A stretch of DNA of 64,000 nt from an uncultured Clostridia bacterium (GTDB taxonomy: Bacteria; Bacillota; Clostridia; Christensenellales; Borkfalkiaceae): assembly GCA_934278995.1 (NCBI GenBank), contig CAKQWM010000001.1, positions 124,001 to 188,000 of the forward strand, given 5' to 3'. Each line of letters opens with the position of its first letter. Position 1 is the stretch's first letter. Under the pieces are notes generated by a model that was not told where the DNA came from, made no database searches, and saw only the letters and a list, made by a program, of their open reading frames with translations. The translations under genes were made by a program, and so were the position numbers. Shown here piece by piece: positions 1 through 7,617 of the stretch.

Positions 1-74
1 AAAATGTCGAGTATTCGTAAACGCATATCTAACCTGCACGATATATATTTTTTACATTATATATTAAAAAATGC

Positions 75-104
75 TTGACAGAATAGACGTATAAGTTATA
101 TAAT
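75..104 (+). promoter_or_regulatory. Sigma-A promoter of a short transcript
   Basis: TTGACA at 75-80 and TATAAT at 99-104 with an 18-bp spacer form a near-consensus promoter. The start would lie near 111. The first feature downstream is an intrinsic terminator ending at 223, not a gene, so the promoter seems to serve a short RNA. Confidence 0.8.
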
Positions 105-110
105 GTTTAC

Positions 111-223
111 ATCAGATAAAAAAGTTTTTCGGGGGTAAAACTTTAACAAATATCTCGCGCAACACCCCAAAAGTAGATCAAAATTGTCCGAGCGGTCGGT
201 TTTCCGACCGCTCGGGCTTTTTT
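111..223 (+). ncRNA. Candidate small RNA of about 110 nt
   Basis: This stretch lies between a strong promoter (75-104) and a perfect terminator (188-223) and has no convincing reading frame. By eye, AAAGTTTT (121-128) pairs with AAAACTTT (137-144). The loop of that hairpin carries GGGGT (132-136), complementary to ACCCC at 164-168, so an H-type pseudoknot is possible. I do not recognise a known RNA family. It could be a trans-acting small RNA or an unknown riboswitch-like leader that always terminates. The boundaries are inferred from the promoter and terminator only. Confidence 0.5.
188..223 (+). terminator. Intrinsic terminator
   Basis: A perfect 12-bp stem, CCGAGCGGTCGG (188-199) with CCGACCGCTCGG (204-215), has a TTTT loop and is followed by GC and six T residues (218-223). 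It ends the candidate small RNA. Confidence 0.9.
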
Positions 224-227
224 ACGC

Positions 228-326
228 TTTCGTTTAATCCGTACGCGTTGCCGTATTTACTTGAAAATAACAAGGGTAAAGACGCCGTTTTATCGGGATT
301 TCTACCCCGCCCTTGATTAAACGAAA
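228..326. repeat. Long inverted repeat enclosing a structured core
   Basis: TTTCGTTTAATC (228-239) and GATTAAACGAAA (315-326) are perfect 12-bp inverted repeats about 75 bp apart. Inside them CAAGGG (271-276) pairs with CCCTTG (310-315) and CGGG (294-297) with CCCG (306-309), so the whole segment can fold into one branched structure. It may be a structured RNA, a small palindromic element or a remnant. No gene is seen in it. Confidence 0.5.
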
Positions 327-378
327 AAAATTTTTAAAATATTTTCGGAAAAAGCAAACGAAACGCCTTTCAGTATGC

Positions 379-384
379 TATAAT
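379..384 (+). promoter_or_regulatory. Possible -10 box for the sigma/anti-sigma operon
   Basis: TATAAT at 379-384 lies 116 bp before the sigma gene, without a clear -35 box. The 327-499 gap also holds a strong purine-rich SD-like run at 396-403 with no start codon at normal spacing. A nine-codon frame from 474 overlaps the sigma start as ATGA. A leader peptide is possible but unsupported. Confidence 0.35.
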
Positions 385-499
385 ATATGAAAAACGGAGG
401 AGGACGCTTCCAACAAGTTTTTCTAACCGTCCGTAACCTTTACGGCGGGAGCAGGTTGTTAGGCGCATTCAATATGTTAATACGTCCGAAAAACAGTTT

Positions 500-1063
500 A
501 TGAGCGACAAAATAAAAGGTCGTGAAATAGACCAATATTTAACTGAAATGCGCAACGGCGACACTGATGCCATGGAAAGGCTTTACGACTGCGTCTATAA
601 GCCGTTGTTCGCATTATGCTACGGATATTTCCGGAACACTACCGACAGCGAAGACGTTTTGCAAGAAGCCTTTCTGACTATCAAAAAGGAAATAGGCAAA
701 TATAACGGTTCAAGCGGTTTTAACTGGGTTTACACCATAACGAAAAATATTTGCTTAAAAACCCTGCAAAAAGCGTCGAGAACCCAGTCCGTCGATTTTA
801 CCGACACGGTTTCCGTCGATAAATATTACGGCAAGGACGCCGACGCGGAAACGACGGCTTTCGACGAGTCGGGTATTATAAAACTTGCAAAGCAGGTTTT
901 AAACGACAACGAATACGAGATACTTATTTTCCACGCCGTTTACGGCATGCCGTTTAAAGAAATAGCGGTGATGACCAAAAAAATCGAAGCCACCGTAAGA
1001 TGGCAGTATCATAACGCGATAAATAAAGTTCGCAAAGAATACGAAAGGAGGTTCGGCAAATGA
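500..1063 (+). CDS. ECF-family RNA polymerase sigma factor
   Basis: A 187-residue sigma-70 family protein with the two-domain ECF layout. Region 2 is at about residues 26-95, including the DSEDVLQEAF core-binding and -10 recognition helices. Region 4 is at about 130-183, with a helix-turn-helix around MPFKEIAVMTKKIEATVRW. No region 1 or 3 is seen. The start has no obvious Shine-Dalgarno site. The stop overlaps the next gene (ATGA at 1060-1063), so the two are translationally coupled with an RsgI-like membrane protein, the standard sigma/anti-sigma arrangement. It probably directs a small regulon in response to an extracellular signal sensed by its partner; the targets are unknown. Confidence 0.88.
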   Translation: MSDKIKGREIDQYLTEMRNGDTDAMERLYDCVYKPLFALCYGYFRNTTDSEDVLQEAFLTIKKEIGKYNGSSGFNWVYTITKNICLKTLQKASRTQSVDFTDTVSVDKYYGKDADAETTAFDESGIIKLAKQVLNDNEYEILIFHAVYGMPFKEIAVMTKKIEATVRWQYHNAINKVRKEYERRFGK

Positions 1064-2172
1064 AAAAGTCATTTAAAGATTTTGAAAATATGTTTAAAAG
1101 CGTAAAGCCGGTTATGCCCTCCGACGGTTTTAAGGAAAAAGTCCTTTCAAGCGCAAGGCGCGTACCGATTATCGAAAATAAACCGATAAACAGATTCGGC
1201 GTTATAATGCGCAGATACGCCGCCGCGTTTGCGGTGCTTTGTCTGACGCTTGTTGCGGCGGTTACTCTGCTCGGTTTTTACGGCGAAAACTATTACGAAG
1301 TATATATCGACGTAAATCCGTCGATTGAAGTTTCCGTAAATCGTTTCGGCGTTATAAATAAAGTCAACTACATCAACGCAGACGCGAAAAATGTTTTTAA
1401 AGACGTAGAATTAAAAGGCAAAAAGCCCGAGGAAGCAATCACCGATATAACTTACGCGCTCGATAAAGGCGGATATCTTAAAAACGATTCCGAACTGTTT
1501 ATCAGCGGTTATTCGGGCGCGGACGCCGACGTGAATAAGATTGTCGAAGCCCTTTATTACATGGTTTTCGATATTTCCGAAGAAAAAGGTTACGGCGCAA
1601 CCGTTCTGACGGGTAAGTTTACCGAGGAACAGAGAAAGGAAGCGCTTTCAAAAAACATTTCTCCGTTAAAGTATAGCCTGATAACTTCGCTTCTTGCGCT
1701 CGACGACGATTATACGATGGAGAATCTTGCCTATCTTTCGATGGGCGAACTCAACGGTCTTTACAGCGCGCTCAGCAGTATTTTGTCAAAAGATATCATA
1801 GAAGCCGCCAGAAAAAACGACGTTTCTCCGATGCACTATAAACTTTTGGAAACACTCTCTAACGCGAAACTTTTGGAAACACTTGACAAAGCGGGAATCG
1901 ACACGGGCAATTTAACAAACCTTACGACGTCCGAACTTAAAGGGCTTTTAGAAAAGGCAAAACAAGAGAAAGTCAAGAACGAAAACAAAACTATCGAGGA
2001 GCAAGCCAAAAATTACGATTGCCCCGAAGAAAAATTCCGCGTAATATACAGTATAACGCAGAGAGATTCCTCTTACGAGATAGAAGAACTTCTCGATAAA
2101 TCGATGTTTGAACTCAAAGCGCTCGATTACGCGCTTGAAAAATACGATATTTTAACCGGTATTTTCGGCTGA
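1060..2172 (+). CDS. RsgI-like transmembrane anti-sigma factor
   Basis: A 370-residue single-pass protein. A basic cytoplasmic segment (about 1-50) is followed by a membrane helix (about 51-74). An extracytoplasmic RsgI-type domain then starts with IDVNPSIEVSVNRFG at 83-97. In RsgI proteins the Asn-Pro bond of this motif (here Asn86-Pro87) is a known autoproteolysis site in signalling. The rest (about 175-370) is helical, with three loosely repeated units ending in S/T-M/S-x-E-L (around 223, 304 and 348). It has no recognisable carbohydrate-binding module. The short N-terminal segment is presumed to hold the ECF sigma factor. Classic RsgI proteins partner SigI rather than an ECF sigma, so this pairing is a variant. 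Confidence 0.8.
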   Translation: MKKSFKDFENMFKSVKPVMPSDGFKEKVLSSARRVPIIENKPINRFGVIMRRYAAAFAVLCLTLVAAVTLLGFYGENYYEVYIDVNPSIEVSVNRFGVINKVNYINADAKNVFKDVELKGKKPEEAITDITYALDKGGYLKNDSELFISGYSGADADVNKIVEALYYMVFDISEEKGYGATVLTGKFTEEQRKEALSKNISPLKYSLITSLLALDDDYTMENLAYLSMGELNGLYSALSSILSKDIIEAARKNDVSPMHYKLLETLSNAKLLETLDKAGIDTGNLTNLTTSELKGLLEKAKQEKVKNENKTIEEQAKNYDCPEEKFRVIYSITQRDSSYEIEELLDKSMFELKALDYALEKYDILTGIFG

Positions 2173-2242
2173 AATTTCTGTTAAGAGGCGAAAAACGCCT
2201 CGCTGAATTTAACCATACGCTCTCCTACAAATATAGAAATTC

Positions 2243-2282
2243 AAAAAAGGTTTTCGATGAGTTTTCGTCGGGAGCCTTTTTT
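2243..2282 (+). terminator. Terminator after the sigma/anti-sigma operon
   Basis: AAAAAAGGTTTTCG and CGGGAGCCTTTTTTG form a stem that relies partly on G-U pairs and ends in six T residues. A second small hairpin without a T-tract (GAGGCG/CGCCTC) lies at 2185-2201. Confidence 0.65.
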
Positions 2283-2390
2283 GTCTTTCAGATTTAAGCG
2301 CGAAATTAACTTTAATTATTTATAAATGTCCAAATTTAAACAAAAAGCGACAAAATGCCGTATAAAATTATGGTAATTATTGAATGGTTG

Positions 2391-2399
2391 TGCTATAAT
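2391..2399 (+). promoter_or_regulatory. Extended -10 promoter for the lipid kinase
   Basis: TGCTATAAT is an extended -10 element about 80 bp before the lipid kinase start. No good -35 box is visible at 17 bp, as is usual for extended -10 promoters. Confidence 0.6.
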
Positions 2400-2479
2400 G
2401 TACTTTGCGAAAGTGTTATAAAAATTGTATTATACGCTTGGCGAAACGATATTTTAAGTAAACGTTATGTAGGAGAGTT

Positions 2480-3334
2480 ATGAATTATTGTTTATTTAAT
2501 CCTTTGGCAAACAACCATGCCGGAAACAAAGCAAAAGACGAAGTTTTAAAAAAGATAGGCGAAGCGACAGAAATCGACGTAACCACAAAATCACGGGAGG
2601 AAATGCGAGCCTTTTTAGAAACTTTAAATAAAACGGAAGATAAAATATACCTTGTCGGAGGGGACGGCACTTTGCAGAAATTTGCAAACTCTATGTACGG
2701 GCTTGATCTTCCGCCCGTTATTTTTTGTTCCTCCGGTACCGGTAACGATTTTTGCAACGACCTCGGAAAAGATCTGGTCGTTGACGGAATGGTTGAAATC
2801 AACAAATATTTAAAGTGGCTTCCCACGGCTTACGTAAACGGGCAGACTTTCCGCTTTATAAACGGTATCGGTTACGGAATAGACGGCGTTTGTTGCGAAG
2901 TGGCGGACGAACAACGCGGTAAGTCCGATAAACCCATAAACTATACCGCCATTGCCATAAAGCAGTGCCTTTATAAATTCAAAAGAAGAAGCGCGACCGT
3001 AACCGTTGACGGCGTTACGAAACGTTATAAAAACGTTTGGGTATGCCCCACAATGAACGCTAAATTTTACGGCGGCGGAATGATGGTCGCGCCCGGTCAG
3101 AACAGACTTAACGAAAAACACACCGTAACGGTAGTCGTCGCGCATACCGCTTCGAGGTTGAGAATGCTCTTAACCTTTCCGAAGATTTTCACCGGTAAAC
3201 ACGTTACAAGCCCCATAGTCGACGTTATCGAAGGTAAAGAGGTAACGGTAAGTTTTTCCAAACCCTGCGCCCTTCAGGTTGACGGGGAAACGATCAAAAA
3301 CGTTTCCACCTATACCGTCAAAACGTTAGACTGA
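2480..3334 (+). CDS. Diacylglycerol kinase-family lipid kinase
   Basis: A 284-residue protein with the DAGK catalytic-domain signatures: GGDGT at 60-64 for nucleotide binding and GTGNDF at 86-91. The C-terminal half (about 130-280) is the beta-sandwich typical of the YegS/DgkB/sphingosine-kinase fold, near the family's usual length. It should phosphorylate a lipid hydroxyl such as diacylglycerol on the cytoplasmic face of the membrane. It precedes a PlsC-type acyltransferase, so phosphatidate production or recycling is a reasonable inference. The start has an AGGAGAG Shine-Dalgarno site. The exact lipid substrate cannot be told from sequence. Confidence 0.88.
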   Translation: MNYCLFNPLANNHAGNKAKDEVLKKIGEATEIDVTTKSREEMRAFLETLNKTEDKIYLVGGDGTLQKFANSMYGLDLPPVIFCSSGTGNDFCNDLGKDLVVDGMVEINKYLKWLPTAYVNGQTFRFINGIGYGIDGVCCEVADEQRGKSDKPINYTAIAIKQCLYKFKRRSATVTVDGVTKRYKNVWVCPTMNAKFYGGGMMVAPGQNRLNEKHTVTVVVAHTASRLRMLLTFPKIFTGKHVTSPIVDVIEGKEVTVSFSKPCALQVDGETIKNVSTYTVKTLD

Positions 3335-3411
3335 ATCGATAACGGATTAAAGTTTATTTTGTAAAAATCGGTCTATAAGTCGGTTAATCATTGTTTTTTT
3401 AAGGTTTTTAT

Positions 3412-4278
3412 ATGTTGATGACGATTATATGCGCTTTGCTTGGCGCAGTCTTAAGCGCGGTCGTAACCGTTGCGAAAAATTTATATAAAGGAATTTCAGA
3501 CGTGTGGATACCCGTTTGTCTGTTCCTTTTGTTTACGATTGCGTCCGCTACGGTAATTATTCTGACGGTTTTTATCATGACGCTTTTTATCGATGTTAAA
3601 AAACCGGTAAAAAAGCCGAATAAAGTTTGGTTTGCAATATATAACTTTATAAATTCTTTTCTCATTACCTGGTCGGGTATCGATTTAAAAATTACTGAAA
3701 ACGAAAAACTCGGTAAAGGACCGTATCTGTTCGTTATCAATCATCGCTCCAACTTCGATACGATGATAGTTTCCAAACTATATAAAAGATATAAGCCCAT
3801 AATGATAAGCAAGCCCGGCAATTTTAAAATTCCGATTGCCGGTCCCGCAATACACGAAGCAGGTTTTTTGTGTATGCCGAGAGACGACATAAAAGGCGCG
3901 TTGAACGTGGTAAACCAAGCGGTGGAATATCTCGAGGAAGGAGAATATTCCATCGGGCTATGTCCCGAAGGCACGAGAAACAAACACGACAGAGGATTAT
4001 TGCCCTTTAAAAACGGTTGTTTAAAAATCGCGTTGCGTTCAAAAGTTCCCGTAGTCGTTTTGTGTGTTGACGGGACGGAAAAAGTGCATAAAAACTTCCC
4101 GTTTAAACGAACGAGGGTTTATTTCGATCTTATTAAAGTAATAAAACCCGAAGAATACGAAGAAAAAAACACGGTAAAATTAGGCGAAGAAATCGGAGAA
4201 CTTATGCTTAAAACGATCAATTCGCATCAAAAAATAGAAACCGAAGCCGACGTTTCGGACGACAAAAAAGTTGCCTGA
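3412..4278 (+). CDS. plsC: 1-acyl-glycerol-3-phosphate acyltransferase (PlsC family)
   Basis: A 288-residue membrane acyltransferase. Two hydrophobic helices occupy about residues 1-20 and 34-60. The catalytic HX4D motif is His111-Asp116 (NHRSNFD) and the phosphate-binding EGTR motif is at 186-189. It transfers an acyl group to lysophosphatidic acid to give phosphatidic acid. It sits just after a DAGK-family kinase, and the pair probably serves phospholipid synthesis or turnover. An AAGGT site precedes the ATG. The C-terminal 30 residues are charged and probably disordered. Confidence 0.9.
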   Translation: MLMTIICALLGAVLSAVVTVAKNLYKGISDVWIPVCLFLLFTIASATVIILTVFIMTLFIDVKKPVKKPNKVWFAIYNFINSFLITWSGIDLKITENEKLGKGPYLFVINHRSNFDTMIVSKLYKRYKPIMISKPGNFKIPIAGPAIHEAGFLCMPRDDIKGALNVVNQAVEYLEEGEYSIGLCPEGTRNKHDRGLLPFKNGCLKIALRSKVPVVVLCVDGTEKVHKNFPFKRTRVYFDLIKVIKPEEYEEKNTVKLGEEIGELMLKTINSHQKIETEADVSDDKKVA

Positions 4279-4284
4279 ATCGCA

Positions 4285-4300
4285 ATAACGGGCTTATAGG
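4285..4300 (+). repeat. Dispersed CGGGCTTATAG element, copy 1
   Basis: ATAACGGGCTTATAGG lies in the gap between plsC and sufC, 22 bp before the sufC start. It contains the exact 11-mer CGGGCTTATAG (4289-4299) shared with 11 other sites in the window. Confidence 0.8.
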
Positions 4301-4321
4301 CGAACATTTATAAAAACAAAT

Positions 4322-5047
4322 ATGTTAGAATTAAAAAACGTCAGTTATCTTGCATCGGGCGAAACCGAAGAAAAAGAGATTATAAAAAACGTAAGCTTTG
4401 CGCTTACCGATAAATTTACCTGTCTGACGGGACCGAACGGCGGCGGTAAGTCAACTTTGGCAAAACTTATTATGGGTATAATAAAGCCGACAAGCGGTAA
4501 TATTTACTGGAACGGCGAAGATATCACCGAGGTATCCGTTACCGAAAGAGCGAATATGGGGATAAGTTTTGCCTTTCAGCAACCGGTAAAATTCAAAGGC
4601 ATAACGGTAAGCGACCTTATAAACTTTGCGGGCGGAAGAAAACTCGGTATGTCGGAAGTCTGTAACTATCTTTCCGAAGTCGGTTTGTGCGCGAGAGAAT
4701 ACGTAAACCGCGAAGTCAACGGAAGTTTGTCGGGCGGGGAACTTAAACGTATAGAGATTGCTACCGTAATGGCAAGAAAAGCGAAACTTTCCGTTTTCGA
4801 CGAACCCGAGGCGGGGATAGATTTATGGAGTTTCAACAATCTCATTAAAGTTTTTGAAAATTTAAGAGACGGCGTCGGCGGTTCTCTTTTGATTATTTCG
4901 CATCAGGAAAGAATTCTTAACATCGCGGACAGAATCATCGTTATAGCGGGCGGAGAAATTTCCGAGGACGGCAAGCCCGACGAAGTTATGGATAAACTCT
5001 TCGTAACGCGCAGTTGTAAAGGATTCGGAGGTAATTATCATGAATAA
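4322..5047 (+). CDS. sufC: SufC-type Fe-S cluster assembly ATPase
   Basis: A 241-residue soluble ABC ATPase. Walker A is GPNGGGKST (37-45), the signature is LSGGELKR (136-143) and Walker B leads to FDEPEAGID (159-167); the DEPEAGID form is typical of SufC. It powers cluster assembly on its SufB/SufD partner, encoded immediately downstream with an 8-bp overlap. No cysteine desulfurase or SufU scaffold is beside it. The pair resembles the compact two-gene SUF-like (SMS) systems of anaerobes rather than the full sufCDSUB operon. Confidence 0.92.
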   Translation: MLELKNVSYLASGETEEKEIIKNVSFALTDKFTCLTGPNGGGKSTLAKLIMGIIKPTSGNIYWNGEDITEVSVTERANMGISFAFQQPVKFKGITVSDLINFAGGRKLGMSEVCNYLSEVGLCAREYVNREVNGSLSGGELKRIEIATVMARKAKLSVFDEPEAGIDLWSFNNLIKVFENLRDGVGGSLLIISHQERILNIADRIIVIAGGEISEDGKPDEVMDKLFVTRSCKGFGGNYHE

Positions 5048-5966
5048 CCTGAGCGTAATCGAACGAGAACTTTTAAAAAAAGTCGCCGATATCGAAGCCG
5101 TTCCCGCAGGCGCGTATAATATAAGAGAAAACGGCGCCTTAAAAGGAAGAAACGTTACCGAAAATATAGATATCGTTACAAAAACCGACAAACCGGGTAT
5201 TGACATATACATCAAACCGAACACCAGAAACGAAAGGGTGGATATCCCCGTTATTCTTACAAAATCAGGACTTAAAGATCTCGTTTATAACGATTTTTAT
5301 ATCGGAGAAGGAGCGGACGTTCTTATCGTTGCCGGTTGCGGTATTCATAATCCGGGAGAAAAAACCGCCCGTCACGACGGCGTTCATACCTTTCACGTCG
5401 GTAAAAACGCGAAGGTAAGGTACGTAGAAAAGCATTACGGCGAGGGCGAAGGAACGGGAGAGAGAGTTCTTAATCCGACGACCAACATAGAAATAGAAAA
5501 GGGCGGATATCTCGAAATGGAAACCGTTCAGATAAAAGGCGTGGATTCCGCCGTAAGAACGACCTCCGCCGTTCTTTTTGACGACGCGACCTTGATTATT
5601 CACGAAAAAATAATGACGCACGGCAAGCAAACGGCAGAAACCCGTTTTTCTGTCGATTTAAACGGAAACAATTCCGGCGCGCACGTAGTTTCGAGGGCGG
5701 TTGCCAAAGACGACAGCCATCAGGTTTATAACTCCGTCGTAAACGGTAACGCAAAATGTAACGGACACACCGAATGCGACGCCATAATTATGGATAACGG
5801 CACGGTTTCCGCCGTTCCGAGGATAAACGCTAATTTTGTTGACGCAACGCTTATACACGAAGCGGCGATAGGCAAAATAGCGGGAGAGCAACTCGTCAAA
5901 CTGATGACTTTAGGATTATCCGAACAAAAAGCCGAAGAGGAAATAGTGAACGGGTTTTTAAAATAG
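5040..5966 (+). CDS. SufB/SufD-family Fe-S scaffold protein (short form)
   Basis: A 308-residue SufBD-core protein made of right-handed beta-helix repeats. It is much shorter than canonical SufB because the long N-terminal domain is missing. Candidate cluster ligands typical of SufB are visible: Cys240, His243 and Cys246 in CNGHTEC, and His273-Glu274 in ATLIHEAAIGKI. The C-terminal end GEQLVKLMTLGLSEQKAEE matches the family. It should form the complex with the overlapping SufC and build Fe-S clusters in the cytoplasm. With only one SufBD paralogue here, a homodimer is likely. A SufD-only role is less likely given the cysteines. Confidence 0.88.
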   Translation: MNNLSVIERELLKKVADIEAVPAGAYNIRENGALKGRNVTENIDIVTKTDKPGIDIYIKPNTRNERVDIPVILTKSGLKDLVYNDFYIGEGADVLIVAGCGIHNPGEKTARHDGVHTFHVGKNAKVRYVEKHYGEGEGTGERVLNPTTNIEIEKGGYLEMETVQIKGVDSAVRTTSAVLFDDATLIIHEKIMTHGKQTAETRFSVDLNGNNSGAHVVSRAVAKDDSHQVYNSVVNGNAKCNGHTECDAIIMDNGTVSAVPRINANFVDATLIHEAAIGKIAGEQLVKLMTLGLSEQKAEEEIVNGFLK

Positions 5967-5993
5967 CCCGATAACGGGCTTATAGCCCGACTT
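5966..5993 (+). repeat. Dispersed element, copy 2, able to form two alternative hairpins
   Basis: It follows the SufB/D stop codon at once. GCCCG ATAA CGGGC (5966-5979) and CGGGC TTATA GCCCG (5975-5989) are overlapping alternative hairpins, and the second runs into ACTTTATTT, like a weak terminator. It contains the exact 11-mer at 5975-5985. Confidence 0.75.
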
Positions 5994-6014
5994 TATTTGT
6001 GATTTTTATAAAAA

Positions 6015-6551
6015 ATGAAAATATGTATTTACGGATCTGCTTCGGAAAAGATTTCCGATAGTTACAAAAAAGCGGTTTACTCTCTTAGCAAGACGCTTGC
6101 AACAAACGGACACGATTTGGTTTTCGGGGGCGGTTGCTTCGGGCTTATGGGCGCGGCGGCAAACGGCTTTTTCGACGGCGGCGGAAAAATTTACGGGGTT
6201 GCTCCCGACTTTTTCAAAGAAAGCGAGATAAACGTTTTGTATGATAAGTGCGACAAAACTTATCCGTGCAAAACCATGTACGAAAGAAAACAGATTATGG
6301 AAGAACTTTCCGACGCTTTTCTGGTCGTACCGGGAGGCATCGGCACTTACGACGAGTTTTTCGGGGTTTTGGCAACCAGACAACTTAAACGCCACGATAA
6401 AAAAATCGCTGTGTTTAATACGGAAGGATTTTTCAACGAATTAAAGTCGCTTATCGTAAGCGGAAAAGAGAAAGGCTTTATAGGCGAATATGAAAACCTG
6501 TTTTTTATTTCCGATAAAGAGCGGGAAATCGTCGGATATTTTTCTAAATAA
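6015..6551 (+). CDS. LOG family (TIGR00730-type) nucleotide phosphoribohydrolase
   Basis: A 178-residue Rossmann-fold protein with GGGCFGLMG (38-46) and the family hallmark PGGIGTYDE (106-114). LOG enzymes cleave the N-glycosidic bond of nucleoside 5'-monophosphates, such as cytokinin ribotides. In bacteria the physiological substrate is usually unknown, and older annotation calls these lysine decarboxylase-like. The length matches the family. It lies between Fe-S assembly genes without an obvious functional link. Confidence 0.85.
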   Translation: MKICIYGSASEKISDSYKKAVYSLSKTLATNGHDLVFGGGCFGLMGAAANGFFDGGGKIYGVAPDFFKESEINVLYDKCDKTYPCKTMYERKQIMEELSDAFLVVPGGIGTYDEFFGVLATRQLKRHDKKIAVFNTEGFFNELKSLIVSGKEKGFIGEYENLFFISDKEREIVGYFSK

Positions 6552-6595
6552 CGTTTAAAAGGACGCTTTTCGCGCGTTCTTTTTATGGTGATAAA

Positions 6596-7408
6596 ATGAG
6601 TGAAAATTGCAATCACGACTGCGCAAGTTGCGATAAAACCTGTAAACAAAACACAATCCCCAAAGAACCGCAAAACGCTTTTTCAAACGTAAAAAAGGTT
6701 TATGCCGTCATAAGCGGAAAGGGCGGGGTAGGCAAATCTCTTGTTTCCTCGCTCCTCGCCGTAAAAGCGCAGAGAGAAGGCTTAAAAACAGCCGTACTCG
6801 ACGCCGATATTACGGGACCTTCCATTCCGAAAGCCTTCGGTATAACCGAAAAAGCCATGGGCAACGATCAAGGGCTTTTCCCCGCGATAAGCAAAAAAGG
6901 AACTAAGATAATGTCCGTAAATATGCTTTTAGAAAACGAAACTGATCCGGTCGTCTGGAGAGGCGGAGTTATTACGGGCGTCGTAAAACAGTTCTGGACG
7001 GACGTTATATGGGGCGACATCGACCTTATGGTTATAGACTGTCCACCGGGAACGGGCGACGTGCCGTTAACCGTGTTTCAGTCGATTCCCGTTGACGGTA
7101 TTATAGTGGTAACTTCCCCGCAGGATCTTGTTTCCATGATAGTCGAAAAGGCTGTAAAAATGGCGGAACTGATGAAAATACCGGTCGTCGGCGTGGTGGA
7201 AAACATGTCGTATTTTATCTGCGATAACTGCGGGGCAAAGCATTACGTTTACGGAAAAGGAAACACGAAACAGATTGCCTTAACGCACGGTATAAATAAC
7301 GTATGCGAGTTGCCCTTCGATAAAAACCTTGCAAATCTTTGCGACAGAGGACTTATCGAACTCAACGAAGTAACCGCATTAGACGAATTTTTCGATAAAA
7401 TAATATAA
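6596..7408 (+). CDS. mrp: Mrp/ApbC/NBP35-family Fe-S carrier ATPase
   Basis: A 270-residue P-loop ATPase with the deviant Walker A GKGGVGKS (41-48), the DADITGPSIPK switch and IDCPPGTGD (148-156). It has two cysteine sets: an N-terminal CX3CX2CX3C cluster (Cys5, 9, 12, 16), as in NBP35-type proteins, and a C-terminal CXXC (Cys209, Cys212) that binds a bridging cluster in the dimer. It probably inserts or carries Fe-S clusters made by the SufC/SufB pair about 1 kb upstream. Confidence 0.9.
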   Translation: MSENCNHDCASCDKTCKQNTIPKEPQNAFSNVKKVYAVISGKGGVGKSLVSSLLAVKAQREGLKTAVLDADITGPSIPKAFGITEKAMGNDQGLFPAISKKGTKIMSVNMLLENETDPVVWRGGVITGVVKQFWTDVIWGDIDLMVIDCPPGTGDVPLTVFQSIPVDGIIVVTSPQDLVSMIVEKAVKMAELMKIPVVGVVENMSYFICDNCGAKHYVYGKGNTKQIALTHGINNVCELPFDKNLANLCDRGLIELNEVTALDEFFDKII

Positions 7409-7528
7409 TTACAATATAATTCCGTTTTCATATACGCGCTATTTGGTTTTAACAACGGTTTTTCGTTACCGAGATATCGCAAAGCAAGTTATAAGCAAAG
7501 AAATTTTATAGTATAATTTATCAAAAAG

Positions 7529-7560
7529 CGGGGCTATAAGCCCGTTATCGTGATTTTTTT
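7529..7560 (-). repeat. Dispersed element, copy 3 (reverse orientation)
   Basis: CGGGGCTATAAGCCCGTTATCG (7529-7550) is followed by a T-rich run. It contains the 11-mer in reverse orientation (7534-7544) and can form a GGGC/GCCC hairpin before the T-run, as a weak plus-strand terminator would. Confidence 0.75.
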
Positions 7561-7563
7561 GAA

Positions 7564-7601
7564 AATAAACGCTCGTTTGCATATTCAAACGAGCGTTTAT
7601 T
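7564..7601. terminator. Bidirectional hairpin terminator between mrp and the AraC gene
   Basis: A perfect 16-bp stem with arms 7564-7579 and 7586-7601 and a six-base loop sits between convergent genes. The AT-rich stem ends supply a partial U-tract on both strands. Confidence 0.7.
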
Positions 7602-7617
7602 GCATTAAAAAAAATTG

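Noticed and set aside
396..403. Shine-Dalgarno site for an unseen small gene before the sigma factor
   Set aside because: GGAGGAGG has no ATG, GTG or TTG at suitable distance and the following frame closes at once.
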